Below, one piece after another: positions 47,714 through 58,279 of a stretch of DNA of 64,000 nucleotides; position 1 is the stretch's first letter; each line of letters opens with the position of its first letter. Made by a program: the position numbers and the translations under genes. The DNA comes from Gymnopus androsaceus JB14 (taxonomy: Eukaryota > Basidiomycota > Agaricomycetes > Agaricales > Omphalotaceae). Location: the NCBI GenBank assembly GCA_009733575.1, contig ML769494.1, positions 62,001 to 126,000 of the forward strand. Reading direction: 5' to 3'. A model generated the notes under the pieces. It saw only the letters and a list, made by a program, of their open reading frames with translations, searched no databases and was not told the origin of the DNA.

Positions 47714-50164
47714 TTAGGGAAGTGAATCAGTACGATAATGGAACTGATGGAATGGTACCACATACTTCTGTAGAGTCGAAATATATTCTACCTTCGGCTC
47801 AATAGGATTTCCGTCTTTGTCGATGGCCGGGGTGATATTGAACGAGTGAAGCAAGGAGGAAACAGATAGCCAGAAGGAGGAGAGAGCCATGTGTCTCCCT
47901 GGGCATACACTATAAGTAGTGAGTTTGTAAGTACAAGGAGGATACAGTGTGAAGGGTACTAACCGTCTACCGAAGCCAAAACTTATACCAGTTGGTTCAC
48001 GCATGTCTGGGTTGAGCTTCCATCCCCTTTGTCCAGGTACCTTAAGAAGCCATCGCTTGGGTTCAAAGAGATGTGCATTAGGACCGTAGGTTTTCTTGTC
48101 TCGTAGTATTCCCCTATCACGATTGAGATAATAGTCAAGAAAGAGTAATTTTACTATACCAAACATTTGGTATCACTATCGAGTGCTTTGGGATAAAATA
48201 CCCTTTATAGGTGTCATCCGTGTCGACCCGGTGGGGCACGGCTATAAAAGGTAAGTTAAATAAAGTCACAACCATCGAAAACGAAGATACTTGCCTAATG
48301 GTGCGACCGTCTCCCATCTAAGCATTATATTTAATTTTTAAAGAAATAAGAAATAAATCGCGAGCGAGGCCTCCGATCAATATCCTCCAGACTCACCTGA
48401 AGCATTCATACATGAGAGCTTTCACATACGGTAGCGAGTCTTCATCCCCATGATCTGGTAGCCGCTCCTTGCCAATAACCGTGTCCAATTCTTCTTGCGC
48501 CTCGCGTTGAGCATGTGGGAAGCATAACATGGCAAGAACGAATGTTAAGAGAGCAGTCAATCCTGTGTCGGCGCCGCCTTCATAAAAGATAAGGTTGACG
48601 AGTAGAAGGGATAATGCCAGCACTTCACCTTCAAACATGGTCCCAGCAGTGTTTTTGATAATCTCTTCCTCATCTGAGAGATTATCAGGTCGAGGATCCG
48701 GGATGCTCAAGACGTTGTAGACAACGTAGGCTGAAGCAGTCTTCTGCAGTACTATCGGTGACCTATGAAATGGATATATGTATGTACATATTTGCAATAT
48801 GCGGTTGACGATACTACTTACTATAGCTCCCTTTAACCTTCATAAACGGTGGTGTGATTGTCGCGTGGCGAATTGCATTCCATGAGTTGGCTTTTCGTTT
48901 AAAGGAGGCACCCGGGAACCAGGATGGGACATATTTGAGAATGGGAAAGCTATCCTACGGAGGTGTCAGTAAAATTATTTTTCAGTGCCTACTGGTTAGC
49001 TTGAAGAGGGTGCAACCGCTGCATGCTGGACTTACGACGAGAAATGCACCCGGAAGCAGAGCGCGAGTCAGAACATCCATCATCTTGTTGGCTGCCTCAA
49101 TGTCGGGGTCGTTCTTGGGTTGGACATGAAGGCCGTAGGCTACGCCGAGGATGATTGCACCCATCAAACTATTAGAGAAATTTAATTAGTAATTTGAAAG
49201 AAGGCTTTGTGCATTCTCCACAGGAATTGTTTGCAGCCGATAAGAATTTGATATATGATTAATTGGGGAACCAACACTTACTGTCGGGTCTGCTTACTCC
49301 ATTCCTCCGGTGCATCAAGCAAACTGTTTAAGAAGGAATGAAGGGGTTTCTTTTCATGCGGATGATACAGAGAAGAGTTGGAGGGATGAAATTCTACATG
49401 AATGTTAGTGAGATCCTAAAATACTTTGCAAAAAGTGTATTGAAAACAAGTCACCTTGTTTGAAGAGCTTCCTATGGGACTTCCAGTCATTGTCGTATTG
49501 CATGAGAAGAAGATCGCCGGTCCATCTGCATGTGGTATTGAGCAATGTAAAGCATAGGATGAGTGTCCATACATACCCTACACTATGAGACAATGCGTAA
49601 AGATTTAGATAGGCTTTGAATATTGGCACTCACAGATCATATAACATAGTATAATGCGGCCTGACGGTGACATCTTCAGTCTACTATTAACCGTACAATT
49701 TTGGGACAGGGAATAGCGCACCTGCCCGAATAAATACTCGACCTCTTTTCAAGTAGGTCTGTAGCTGCATCGTAGGAGTTTAGCACAATGTAGTTGGTTC
49801 CGGCAACTTCAAGATGCAAGATATCCGAATCTAGTGGTCCATGATCTCATGACGTGAGCGTTGACCAGTAGTAAACGATAGAGGCAGATATTACCGAATT
49901 CCTCAGCCCACTGGGAAAACTTGATCCACTGAAAACTAGAGGGCATGTCCTATATGCAAACTGATATGAATACCTACGCAGAGAAAAAGCAGCAATAGAA
50001 ACATGCGTACCAGGATATTCCCGAGCAGTGGAAGCTTTTTAGGACCTGGAGGAAGAGGGAGCTTACGAGTCGAGCCGCGCTGTTGCGACGATGCCAGGCT
50101 AGAAAGACAAGCTCCAAGCCACCGTAGCGATAATGATTGCTGGGTTCAGTGCAGCTCCCTCCAT
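47714..50164 (-). pseudogene. Cytochrome P450 copy 1, frameshifted
   Basis: Its exon-intron layout is the same as the intact P450 at 58280-60710. Conserved parts include the HLEVAGTNYIVL-type strand, I-helix GGADTGLTALLTF, ExxR in YECFRWETVAPL, HLFEPKRWLL, and heme loop FGFGRR split by an intron from VCPGRHMA. Frame damage relative to copy 3: two two-base insertions in exon 1 (near 50085-50125) that bring a stop after WSLSF, and one extra G at about 48700 in the exon before the I-helix (CLQRLEHP then out of frame). The C-terminus also stops early (DSLP) compared with copy 3. Sequence 47470-50170 matches 55245-57960 closely including introns, so copies 1 and 2 are recent duplicates. Confidence 0.85.
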
Positions 50165-51242
50165 GATGAAGAGAGAAAAATGAGAATGGAAAAAGGTGCG
50201 TTTAATACTCACACACACACTTATCTAAAGCCAAAGGTAAACGCAACCGCAAATTTGAATCTTCCATAAGGACATAGGCTATACTTACATTCAACAGAGA
50301 ATAACACAGATTAGCAAAACTTGAGTGATCTCCAGAGATCTTCAGACTCGGAGCTCCGACAGCTGTCAATGAGCTATTGCACTTCTCCGGAGATCTCAGC
50401 TTGAATGGGTAACATTGCTCCAGAGGAGCTGCAAATGTACTGTTTTCTCTGGCCAAACCCCGTGCTTTGCTGATGCACCCAGAATTCTGATGTAAATATA
50501 CTCACATTAAGTAGGTTCGACTTTTGACACCAGCCAGTCGATTCTACTCACTGGGTAACGAGTTAGATATATTGACAGATCAACTTTTTCGGTGTACTCT
50601 TTAAGAGGAGTATGGCGGGTCCGGTGGGTCAGAGCCTGTTGGGACGAAGTCAGTCATTGTTTGATTTCAATTTACTACGAAGATTTGGATTTGGACTAGA
50701 CATAAGATCCGGACAAGCTACTCAGAGCTCGCTCGTTCGCTGATCACATTTAGCCACTGAGAAGGTTGTAAAAACTGGTATTGTAAGATCCGACTTGATC
50801 GTCGAAAGCTGATTGCACCAAGTTGACCACCGAGTTTCCCGCAAGGAACAAACCGCAACGTCGTATGTCCTTCTTGCTAAAACCTAGATGTATGCAGCAT
50901 GAAGGGGTTAGATTCTAAGCGCATTCAGTAGTGAGGCGGCAAACTCGCAGTTATACATGCCTGGAAACCAAAACAACCCTAGGTCAATTAAACGGAGTCC
51001 CTGGTTATATGTTGAGCTTTCCAGCAGCTTGAAGAATGCGGGAGATTCGGAGGAGTCGGATAGAAACGCTGGTGCCATGCGCGCGCTTAAAATTTGAATT
51101 CAGTCCACTGAGCCAGTGAAGCTACGTTGATCGATGAAGGTCAAGTCTTCTTCGTTCTGTTGTAGTTTCTCTTCACTTTACTCCGAGTTCTCTCTTCATA
51201 TGTACACCTACTATATGATGTTATCTCTGATCAACTAGCAGG
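50165..51242. other. Intergenic between P450 copy 1 and tRNA-Asp
   Basis: This is the promoter side of P450 copy 1, with a (CA)n-like acacacac tract near 50210. No gene was recognised. Confidence 0.5.
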
Positions 51243-51338
51243 TCCCTGGTAGTATATCGGTTAGTACACGCGCTTGTCACATGTGCCATATGGAAGCTGG
51301 TGTCGCGCGAAAGCTGGGTTCGACTCCCAGCCAGGGAG
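51243..51338 (+). tRNA. tRNA-Asp (GTC) with 24-base intron
   Basis: The cloverleaf can be drawn: acceptor TCCCTGG/CCAGGGA with discriminator G, D-arm around TATATCGGTTAGTA, anticodon stem CGCGC/GCGCG, loop TT-GTC-A-C, and T-arm CTGGG-TTCGACT-CCCAG. The anticodon GTC is at 51276-51278. An intron of 24 bases (51280-51303, catgtgccatatggaagctg...) sits at the canonical position one base 3' of the anticodon, leaving a mature tRNA of 72 bases. A 17-T tract at 51367-51383 follows. Confidence 0.95.
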
Positions 51339-51366
51339 TCCACGGATCCAATGACAGATCATTTCG

Positions 51367-51383
51367 TTTTTTTTTTTTTTTTT
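51367..51383 (+). terminator. Poly-T tract, Pol III terminator for tRNA-Asp
   Basis: Seventeen consecutive T residues lie 28 bases after the tRNA 3' end, far more than the four to six needed for RNA polymerase III termination. Confidence 0.7.
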
Positions 51384-51612
51384 GCCACTACGAATGAAAT
51401 TCCAAGAATCCATTCGCGTCCTCACGCTGAACTACTCTACTTAAGTTATAAGTAACGACATACATAGTACACAGTATATACTTGTTTCTGTCTTGTCTTC
51501 CGAATGCCAACACATCCCTATCGTCGCCAATCGTAGATTCGTCCCCGTACCGGCATTTCTCCCACTCCGTCCAGCTGCGTTGAAACTGTCTCAAGGATAC
51601 TACGTCCTAAAC

Positions 51613-53418
51613 TTAAAACAAGCCCGCCAGATCGGCGAATGGGTCCTTCGCCTGCGGTGCTGGCGTTGATGTTGGTGGTATCGAATGCGGCGTCTGCGTC
51701 GGTAACGTTTGGACTTGGGGCGCATAGGCCTGATTCGGCATACCCATCCCCGCAGGTCCACCCATACCGATAGTGGCAGAATTCCCAACCCCTGATCCAA
51801 AGTAATTCGGGGACGCTGGATGTGAGGGAGCAGAAGACGAATTTCGTTGTTGTTGGAGAGGTAGGAACGCGTTTCTAGTTCCCATTCCTGGAGTACCGAC
51901 ACCCGTACCCATCCCCGTTCCCATCCCTGTATGCATCCCCGTACCCATACCGACACCCATACCGACGTGTCCCGCAGTAGGAGGACTAGGAGAAGAGGAA
52001 TACATGGGCGGCGTATACGACATAGCCTGCGGTATAGGGGGGGTATAACTCGACTGTGGTATAGGCGGCGTCCCAGCGACATTCATACCAGGTAAGCCCA
52101 AGCCAATCCTTGATTCCATAGCTGGCATGGTATTTGATGGATTAAAGAGGCCCATGAGGTCGTTTCCGTTGGATGACGCTGATGTCGATGGATTGGTGTT
52201 GGTGGGGGCGTAAGGACTGGGAGTGGCATCATAAGGGTTGGCGGAGGCAGTGGGATTGGGATTATCGAGGTCAAAGTCGATAAGAGAAGGACCCGCAGCA
52301 TTAGTCGACAGTTCTTGCGGAATAGGATTAGAAGCAGAGACATAATCTCCCTTCTTGAACGATTCGTATCTGTTCAGGACAGAGTTGATCTGGTCGTTCA
52401 TTTGTAGGAATGTATCTGCAAACCAGTTGTAGATGAAAGTACGGAATATAGTGAAATCACCCACCGAGTTCCTCCGTGTCTCCGCCCTCCGCTTCCGATA
52501 CCCATTTCTGCAATTTTGGCCTCGCAGCCTTTAATATGCCCGCAACCTGATCATAAGCATCGCCTTCCACGAACCTCTCCCTCCTCGCAACATCTACGTT
52601 ATCCAACATCTCATTCAACAAAACTACCTTCGCCTCAAGTTTATTAATCTCCTTCATCGCTAAACTTCTGTAATCCGGTTTATCCTCGTCGGGAATCGCC
52701 CCAGCCAACGCTTTCATGAGTTCCTGCGCTGCTGCCAGATCTCTCGGCGTCCCTCTCCGAATGAGTTCTTGGAGTTTGGCAGATTGGGCTTCACGGTCTT
52801 CGGACTCGAGTTCGGAGGCTGTTTTTAGATTGGCGGTGACTGTAGCCGAGTCTGCGTCCAGTTGCTGCGTCTGTGGGCGAGGAAAATCACGAAAACGATA
52901 TCCTTTGAAGGTCAGCAGCCTATGCATATCCCGAATATTGCCTAAATCTTCTTTCCATCTCGATTCACTGCAAATTCCCTCCTTCCAAGTATGGATCAGT
53001 TCTAAGATCCTCGACATGACAGCGTTGGGATAAGGTGGAGGTCGTTCGGGAAAGCGGCGAACCAGCTCATTGAGGAATTCCTTGGTTGAGATTTGGAGAT
53101 GGAAGGGGTATCCGCATGATTGAACGAGCGTCGAGAGCAGGGCAAGGGAGAGCATCGCGATATGTGGGTTCCGATTATTAGCTAGCCGGGCGATGGTCAT
53201 TGCGGCTTCTCGGGGACTGAAATACCAAATCATTAGTATGGTCCATACCAATCGATAGATAGAGCATACTTGTTAGCCTTCTTCGTATTAATATACTCTG
53301 CAACCTCCAAATGTGTAGCATAATTCGGTTCAGAAAGTGAGGGATCGCATGCTCGAGTTATTAGGATCTCTAGAGGTGAGACTCGCGCCCAGGTAGCAGA
53401 TGTTGGGCTTTGAAGCAT
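51613..53418 (-). CDS. VHS-GAT trafficking adaptor (GGA/TOM1-like)
   Basis: It starts MLQSPTSATWARVSPLEILI at 53418. The VHS domain (about 10-150) shows ITRACDPSLSEPNY, PREAAMTIARLANNRNPHIA, TLVQSCGYPFHLQISTKEFL and FPERPPPYPNAV. A GAT three-helix region (about 210-330) covers SAKLQELIRRGTPRDLAAAQ, EINKLEAKVVLLNEMLDNV and FLQMNDQINSVLNRYESF. The tail has a clathrin-box-like SLIDFDLD, Pro-rich YTPPIPQ repeats, a Gly-Met-Thr repeat (GMGTGMHTGMGTGMG) and DPFADLAGLF at the end. It would sort ubiquitinated or Arf-marked cargo at the Golgi or endosome. The gamma-adaptin-ear (GAE) domain of classical yeast Gga proteins is missing. Introns after KKANN (53220s) and EELD (52430s) are GT-AG. Confidence 0.9.
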
Positions 53419-55044
53419 TTTTGGTGGTTGGTGGTCACAAACAAACGTGGCATGCCAATTCGGGGGAAGGATCAGAAACGGCTAGACGCCGGCCTTGCCT
53501 TATCTTATCACTTCCTTAAGATTCCTATACTTCCTAGTCTGACCTTCAGTCTCACCGTCTTAGCTATATCTATCTATCCGTGCTCCTCAGGCTCTACGCA
53601 AGCTTTGATTGTGTAGTAGTCACTATAACTCGAATCTGAGATTCCTACTGTCCGCTATCGAATTCGATTCGAGCTCACTGGCTCAAGCCAAAAGGGTTCG
53701 AGTGCTTGACCTTCATCATAATACACAAGAAACAGTTTCTAATGTTCATCCACGAGTCCAAATTACCGTACTGTTTCTAGGTCCTAGAGCGATGGGAGCA
53801 GATAGAGATCTTTCTCTGGAGTCCGATATGGTAGTCGCACGATCATGTGTTATGTTACGTGTTACTTCCCCTTTGAGGGGCGTTTCTAGCTTCGTCTTCT
53901 TCCAAAGGTCCTCCAAACCTCAGCCTGAACTAGAACTGCAGTTACTGCAATCTGATTTTTCTTAACTCTCCGAGTTTTCTATATTCACGGTCGTAGATTC
54001 CCTCATCAGACTTGTCTTTAAGCTAACGCACTATTCCTCGTCTCGAATTCGGCAGTCTGCGCATAGTTCTTCTCGTCTGCACAAGCGGAAGCTTACCTTG
54101 GATGTTTAAATTACTTCGACTCGCTGATTGTGATGACTGGGATGCAGAACGGAGGAGGAATTTATAATGCGTCGGCGTTGCGTCCGCATCGGGAACATAG
54201 CTTTCGTTCGTTTACTTCAAGTTGTTTTGCCTTCAAAGGAATCAAGTGTACGTCGATATGTGCTCACACTCGTCCTTCGTGACGCTCCACATCCGGATCA
54301 TCTCCCTTCCCCTGGGCCTCTCTTCTTTAGCTTCAGGCTTGGGCTTAGATGCTTAAAGATACGAAGACGTTCCTACTTGAGAATATGTTCCCCTGTTTTC
54401 CCTGCGAGTTGTCCATTATAGGGAAAGTTGAAAGCTATACGTGTTGTGTTCGCTTGTGTTCCCTGTGAGCTGCGACAGAGCTTGCTATAAACATGTCCAT
54501 GGTGAAGAGGATAATCTGGGACTTCATATCATCTCGCTCTTCTCAAGTCTCATCGCGGCTCTCTTCAAGTTGGCGGCTCTTGAGATTCCTTGAATGTTCC
54601 AGCGGGCCAGTTGTAGAACTTCAGGGCGTTGCGGAACTTGCTCTTTATGCAGCCGGGTAATAGGATAAATAACCATTAGAAACGAGCAAGCGGATCGAGC
54701 AGGAGCAAGCGAACTGAGGCTTTAAAAGTATGTTGCGGAAATGCATTGTGCAACTTGACATCTAGACATCTTGATCCAATTCTTGAAACTCAATCTCGCC
54801 ACCGGAAATCGCAGTATTTTGGGAACAACTTTCATTTGGCGTTTACTAGAGTGCGTGAAATAATGAGCGAACAACAATATAATAACATATCTAAGAAGCA
54901 GTGTGACAAATCGACCCGTTTCGTTGGTGATTTTAGATACACCGTCCTCTCTTGCTTGATTTCTGCTCATGAAGTTACACAACCCATCCGTTCCAGTCAG
55001 TGGAAAGGGAGTCCTTGTTCTCACTGAAACTCGTATAGTAAAAA
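53419..55044. other. Intergenic, 1.6 kb, no gene seen
   Basis: Short open frames at 53609-53965 and 54167-54421 lack family resemblance and splice support. Otherwise featureless. Confidence 0.5.
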
Positions 55045-55240
55045 CATTAAAAAGTCAGATCTGGGAATCGTACGCGTACAGAGACTCGGAAGAAAGCAGA
55101 TTACACTAATTATTCCAAGCTGTTATCCGATGCTCGCCTTATATGAGAATTGCATATTCCTCGGAGCGAGGCTTAATTGTGCATTGGAAGGGTGCGGGCG
55201 GCTGTAAGTATGTGCAGAGCGATTTTCATTCAAGAGGGAA
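55045..55240 (-). pseudogene. P450 3'-end relic (fourth copy)
   Basis: This stretch aligns with the region downstream of each P450: compare ggagcgaggcttaattgtgc and attggaagggtgcgggcggc here with 55425-55465, 47655-47690 and 58330-58375. Only the 3' flank/terminus survives, placed directly beside the 3' end of copy 2 as a tandem fragment. Confidence 0.75.
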
Positions 55241-55483
55241 GGAACTTGTACAGGATAATCATCTTTTAAAAGGATTTAAGACCAGAAAGAGTGGCCAGTA
55301 AAGAAATCACGAAATAAACAGATCTGGGTGTTGTAGTACATTCGTAGAAAAGGAAGCAAGCTGGGTCCTGATTATTCCAAATTACTATCTGATGCCCGTC
55401 TTATGAGTGACGCATGTTCTTCAGAGCGAGGCTTGATTGTGCATTGGAAGGGTGCGGGGCGGCTGTATATGTGCAGAATGATT

Positions 55484-57936
55484 TTAGGGAAGTGAATCAG
55501 CACGATGATGGAGCTGATGGAGTGGTACCACATACTTCTGTAGACTCGAGATATATTCTACCTTCGGCTCAATAAGATTTCCGTCTTTGTCGATGGCCGG
55601 GGTGATATTGAACGAGTGAAGCAGTGAGGATACCGATAGCCAGAATGAGGAGAGAGCCATGTGTCTCCCTGGGCATACACTATAAGTAGTGAGTTTGTAA
55701 GTACAAGGAGGATACAGTTTGAACGGTACTGACCGTCTACCGAAGCCAAAACTTATACCAGTTGGTTCACGCATGTCTGGGTTGAGCTTCCATCCCCTTT
55801 GTCCAGGTCCCTTAAGAAGCCACCGCTTGGGTTCAAAGAAATGTGCATTAGGACCGTAGGTTTTCTCGTCTCGTAGTATTCCCCTATCACGATTGAGATA
55901 ATAGTAAAGAAAGAGTAATTTTACATACCAAACATTCGGTATCACTATCGAGTGTTTTGGGATAAAATACCCTTTATAGGTGTCATCTGTGTCGACCCGG
56001 TGGGGCACGCCTATAAAAGGTAAGTTAAATAAAGTCACAACCATGAAAACGAAGATACTTGCCTAATGGTGCGACCGTCTCCCATCTAAGCATTATATAT
56101 ATTTTTTATAAAGAAATAAGAAATAAATCGCGGGCGAGGCCTCCAATCAATATCCCCCAGACTCACCTGAAGCATTCATACATGAGAGCTTTCACATACG
56201 GTAGCGAGTCTTCATCCCCATGTTCTGGTAGCCGGTTCTTGCCAATAACCGTGTCCAATTCTTCCTGCCCCTCGCGTTGAGCATGTGGGAAGCATAACAT
56301 GGCAAGAACGAATGTTAAGAGAGCAGTCTAATCCTGTGTCGGAGCCGCCTTCATAAAAGATAAGGTTGACGAATAGAAGGGATAGTGCCAGCACTTCACC
56401 TTCAAACATGGTCCCAGCAGTGTTTTTAACAATCTCTTCCTCATCTGAGAGATTATCAGGTCGAGGATCCGGATGCTCAAGACGTTGTAGACAACGTAGG
56501 CTGAAGCAGTCTTCTGCAGTACCATTGGTGACCTATGAAATGGATATATGTATGTACATATTGCAATATGCGGTTGACGACACTTACCATAGCTTCCTTA
56601 ACCTTCATAAACGGCGGTGTGATTGTTGCGTGGCGAATTCCATTCCAGGAGTTGGCTTTTCGTTTGAAGGAGGCGCCCGGGAACCAGGATGGGACATATT
56701 TGAGAATGGGAAAGCTATCCTACGGAGGTGTCAATAAAAAGATTTTTCAGTGCCATTGTTAACTTGAAGAGGGTGCAACCGCTGCATGCTGGACTTACGA
56801 CGAGAAATGCACCCGGAAGCAGAGCGCGAGTTAGAACATCTATCATCTTGTTAGCTGCCTCAATGTCGGGGTCGTTCTTGGGTTGGACATGAAGGCCGTA
56901 GGCTACGCCAAGGATGATCGCACCCATCAAACTAATTAGAGAATTTAATTCGTAAATTTAAAAGAAGGCTTTGTGCATTCTCCAGCAGGAATTGTTTGCA
57001 GCCGATAAGAATTTTAGGATATATGATTAATTGGGGAAGCCAACACTTACTGTCGGGTCTGCTTACTCCATTCCTCCGGTGCATCAAGCAAACTGTTTAA
57101 GAAGGAATGAAGGGGTTTCTTTTCATGTGGATGATACAGAGAAGAGTTGGAGGGATGAAATTCTACATGCATGGATGTTAGTGAAACCTAAAATACTTTG
57201 CAAAAAGTGTGTTTGAGAACAAGTCACCTTGTTTGGAAGAGCTTCCTATGGGACTTCCAGTCATTGTCGTATTGCATGAGAAGAAGATCGCCGGTCCATC
57301 TGCATGTGATATTGAGCAATGTGAAAACATGGAATGAGTGTCCATACATACCCTAACACTATGAGACAATGTGTAAGGATTTAGATCAGGCTTTGGATAT
57401 TGGCACTCATGACTCACAGATCATATAACATAGTATAATGCGACCTGACGGTGACATCTTCAGTCTACTATTAACCGTATAATTTTGGGAACAGTGAATA
57501 GCGCACCTGCCCGAATAAATACTCGACCTCTTTTCAAGTAGGTCTGTAGCTTCATCGTAGGAGTTTAGCACAATGTAGTTGGTTCCGGCAACTTCAAGGT
57601 GCAAGATATCCGAATCTAGGTGTCCATGATCTCATGACGTGAGTCTTGACCTAGCAAATCATAGTAGTCGATATTACCGAATTCTTTGGCCCATTGGGAA
57701 AATGTAATCCACTGAAAACTAGAGGGCATGTCCTATATGTAAACCAAGTCAGCTCTAGATGAATACTTACACAGAGAAAAGAGAGAGGTACTAGGATATT
57801 CCCGAGCAGTGGAAGCTTTTTAGGACCTGGAGGAAGAGGAAGTTTATGAGTCGAGCCACTGCTGCGACGATGCCAGGCTAGAATGACAAAACCAAGCATC
57901 GCAGCGACAATCATTGCTGTGCGCAGTTCCCTGCAT
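55484..57936 (-). pseudogene. Cytochrome P450 copy 2, frameshifted
   Basis: It is nearly identical to copy 1 over coding, intron and flank sequence. The exon before the I-helix is in frame here (TAEDCFSLRCLQRLEHPDPR), unlike copy 1. One extra T at 56329 shifts the frame immediately after GGSDTGL, destroying the I-helix exon (LDCSLNIRS instead of LTALLTF). Five bases are missing near the original start codon (57936), so translation would have to begin at the internal ATG 57914 (MIVAAMLGFVILAWHRR). The heme loop FGFGRR/VCPGRHMA and ExxR are intact, and the end DSLP matches copy 1. A one-base assembly error is the alternative to true inactivation. Confidence 0.8.
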
Positions 57937-58279
57937 GATGAGAAGAGAAGTAACAAGGGAAAAGTTGTGTTCACACACACATACACACGTATTTAAGAAA
58001 TAGCAAGGATTGAATGCTTATGAACAGATGACATTTGTATGGAATATAGCACAATGTCTTGCAGATTCGATAGGGGTAAATTAAGTTTCAGAAGACTCAA
58101 GAGCGATAGTGTGTCAGATAAAAGTCACCAGTAGGGACAAAACGGCTTGATTTCGCGGGAAGATTCGGATGATTTGGAGCAGCTCGAGTTGAAATTTGAC
58201 GCGTTCTGGCAGATAGTACTATCCGTAAGCGAGTTAGGATATGTACATGCGCAGAGAAGAAAGCAAACTGGGTTCTAAC
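57937..58279. other. Spacer between P450 copies 2 and 3
   Basis: This contains a (CA)n tract near 57970 and the 3' flank of copy 3. No gene was seen. Confidence 0.5.
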
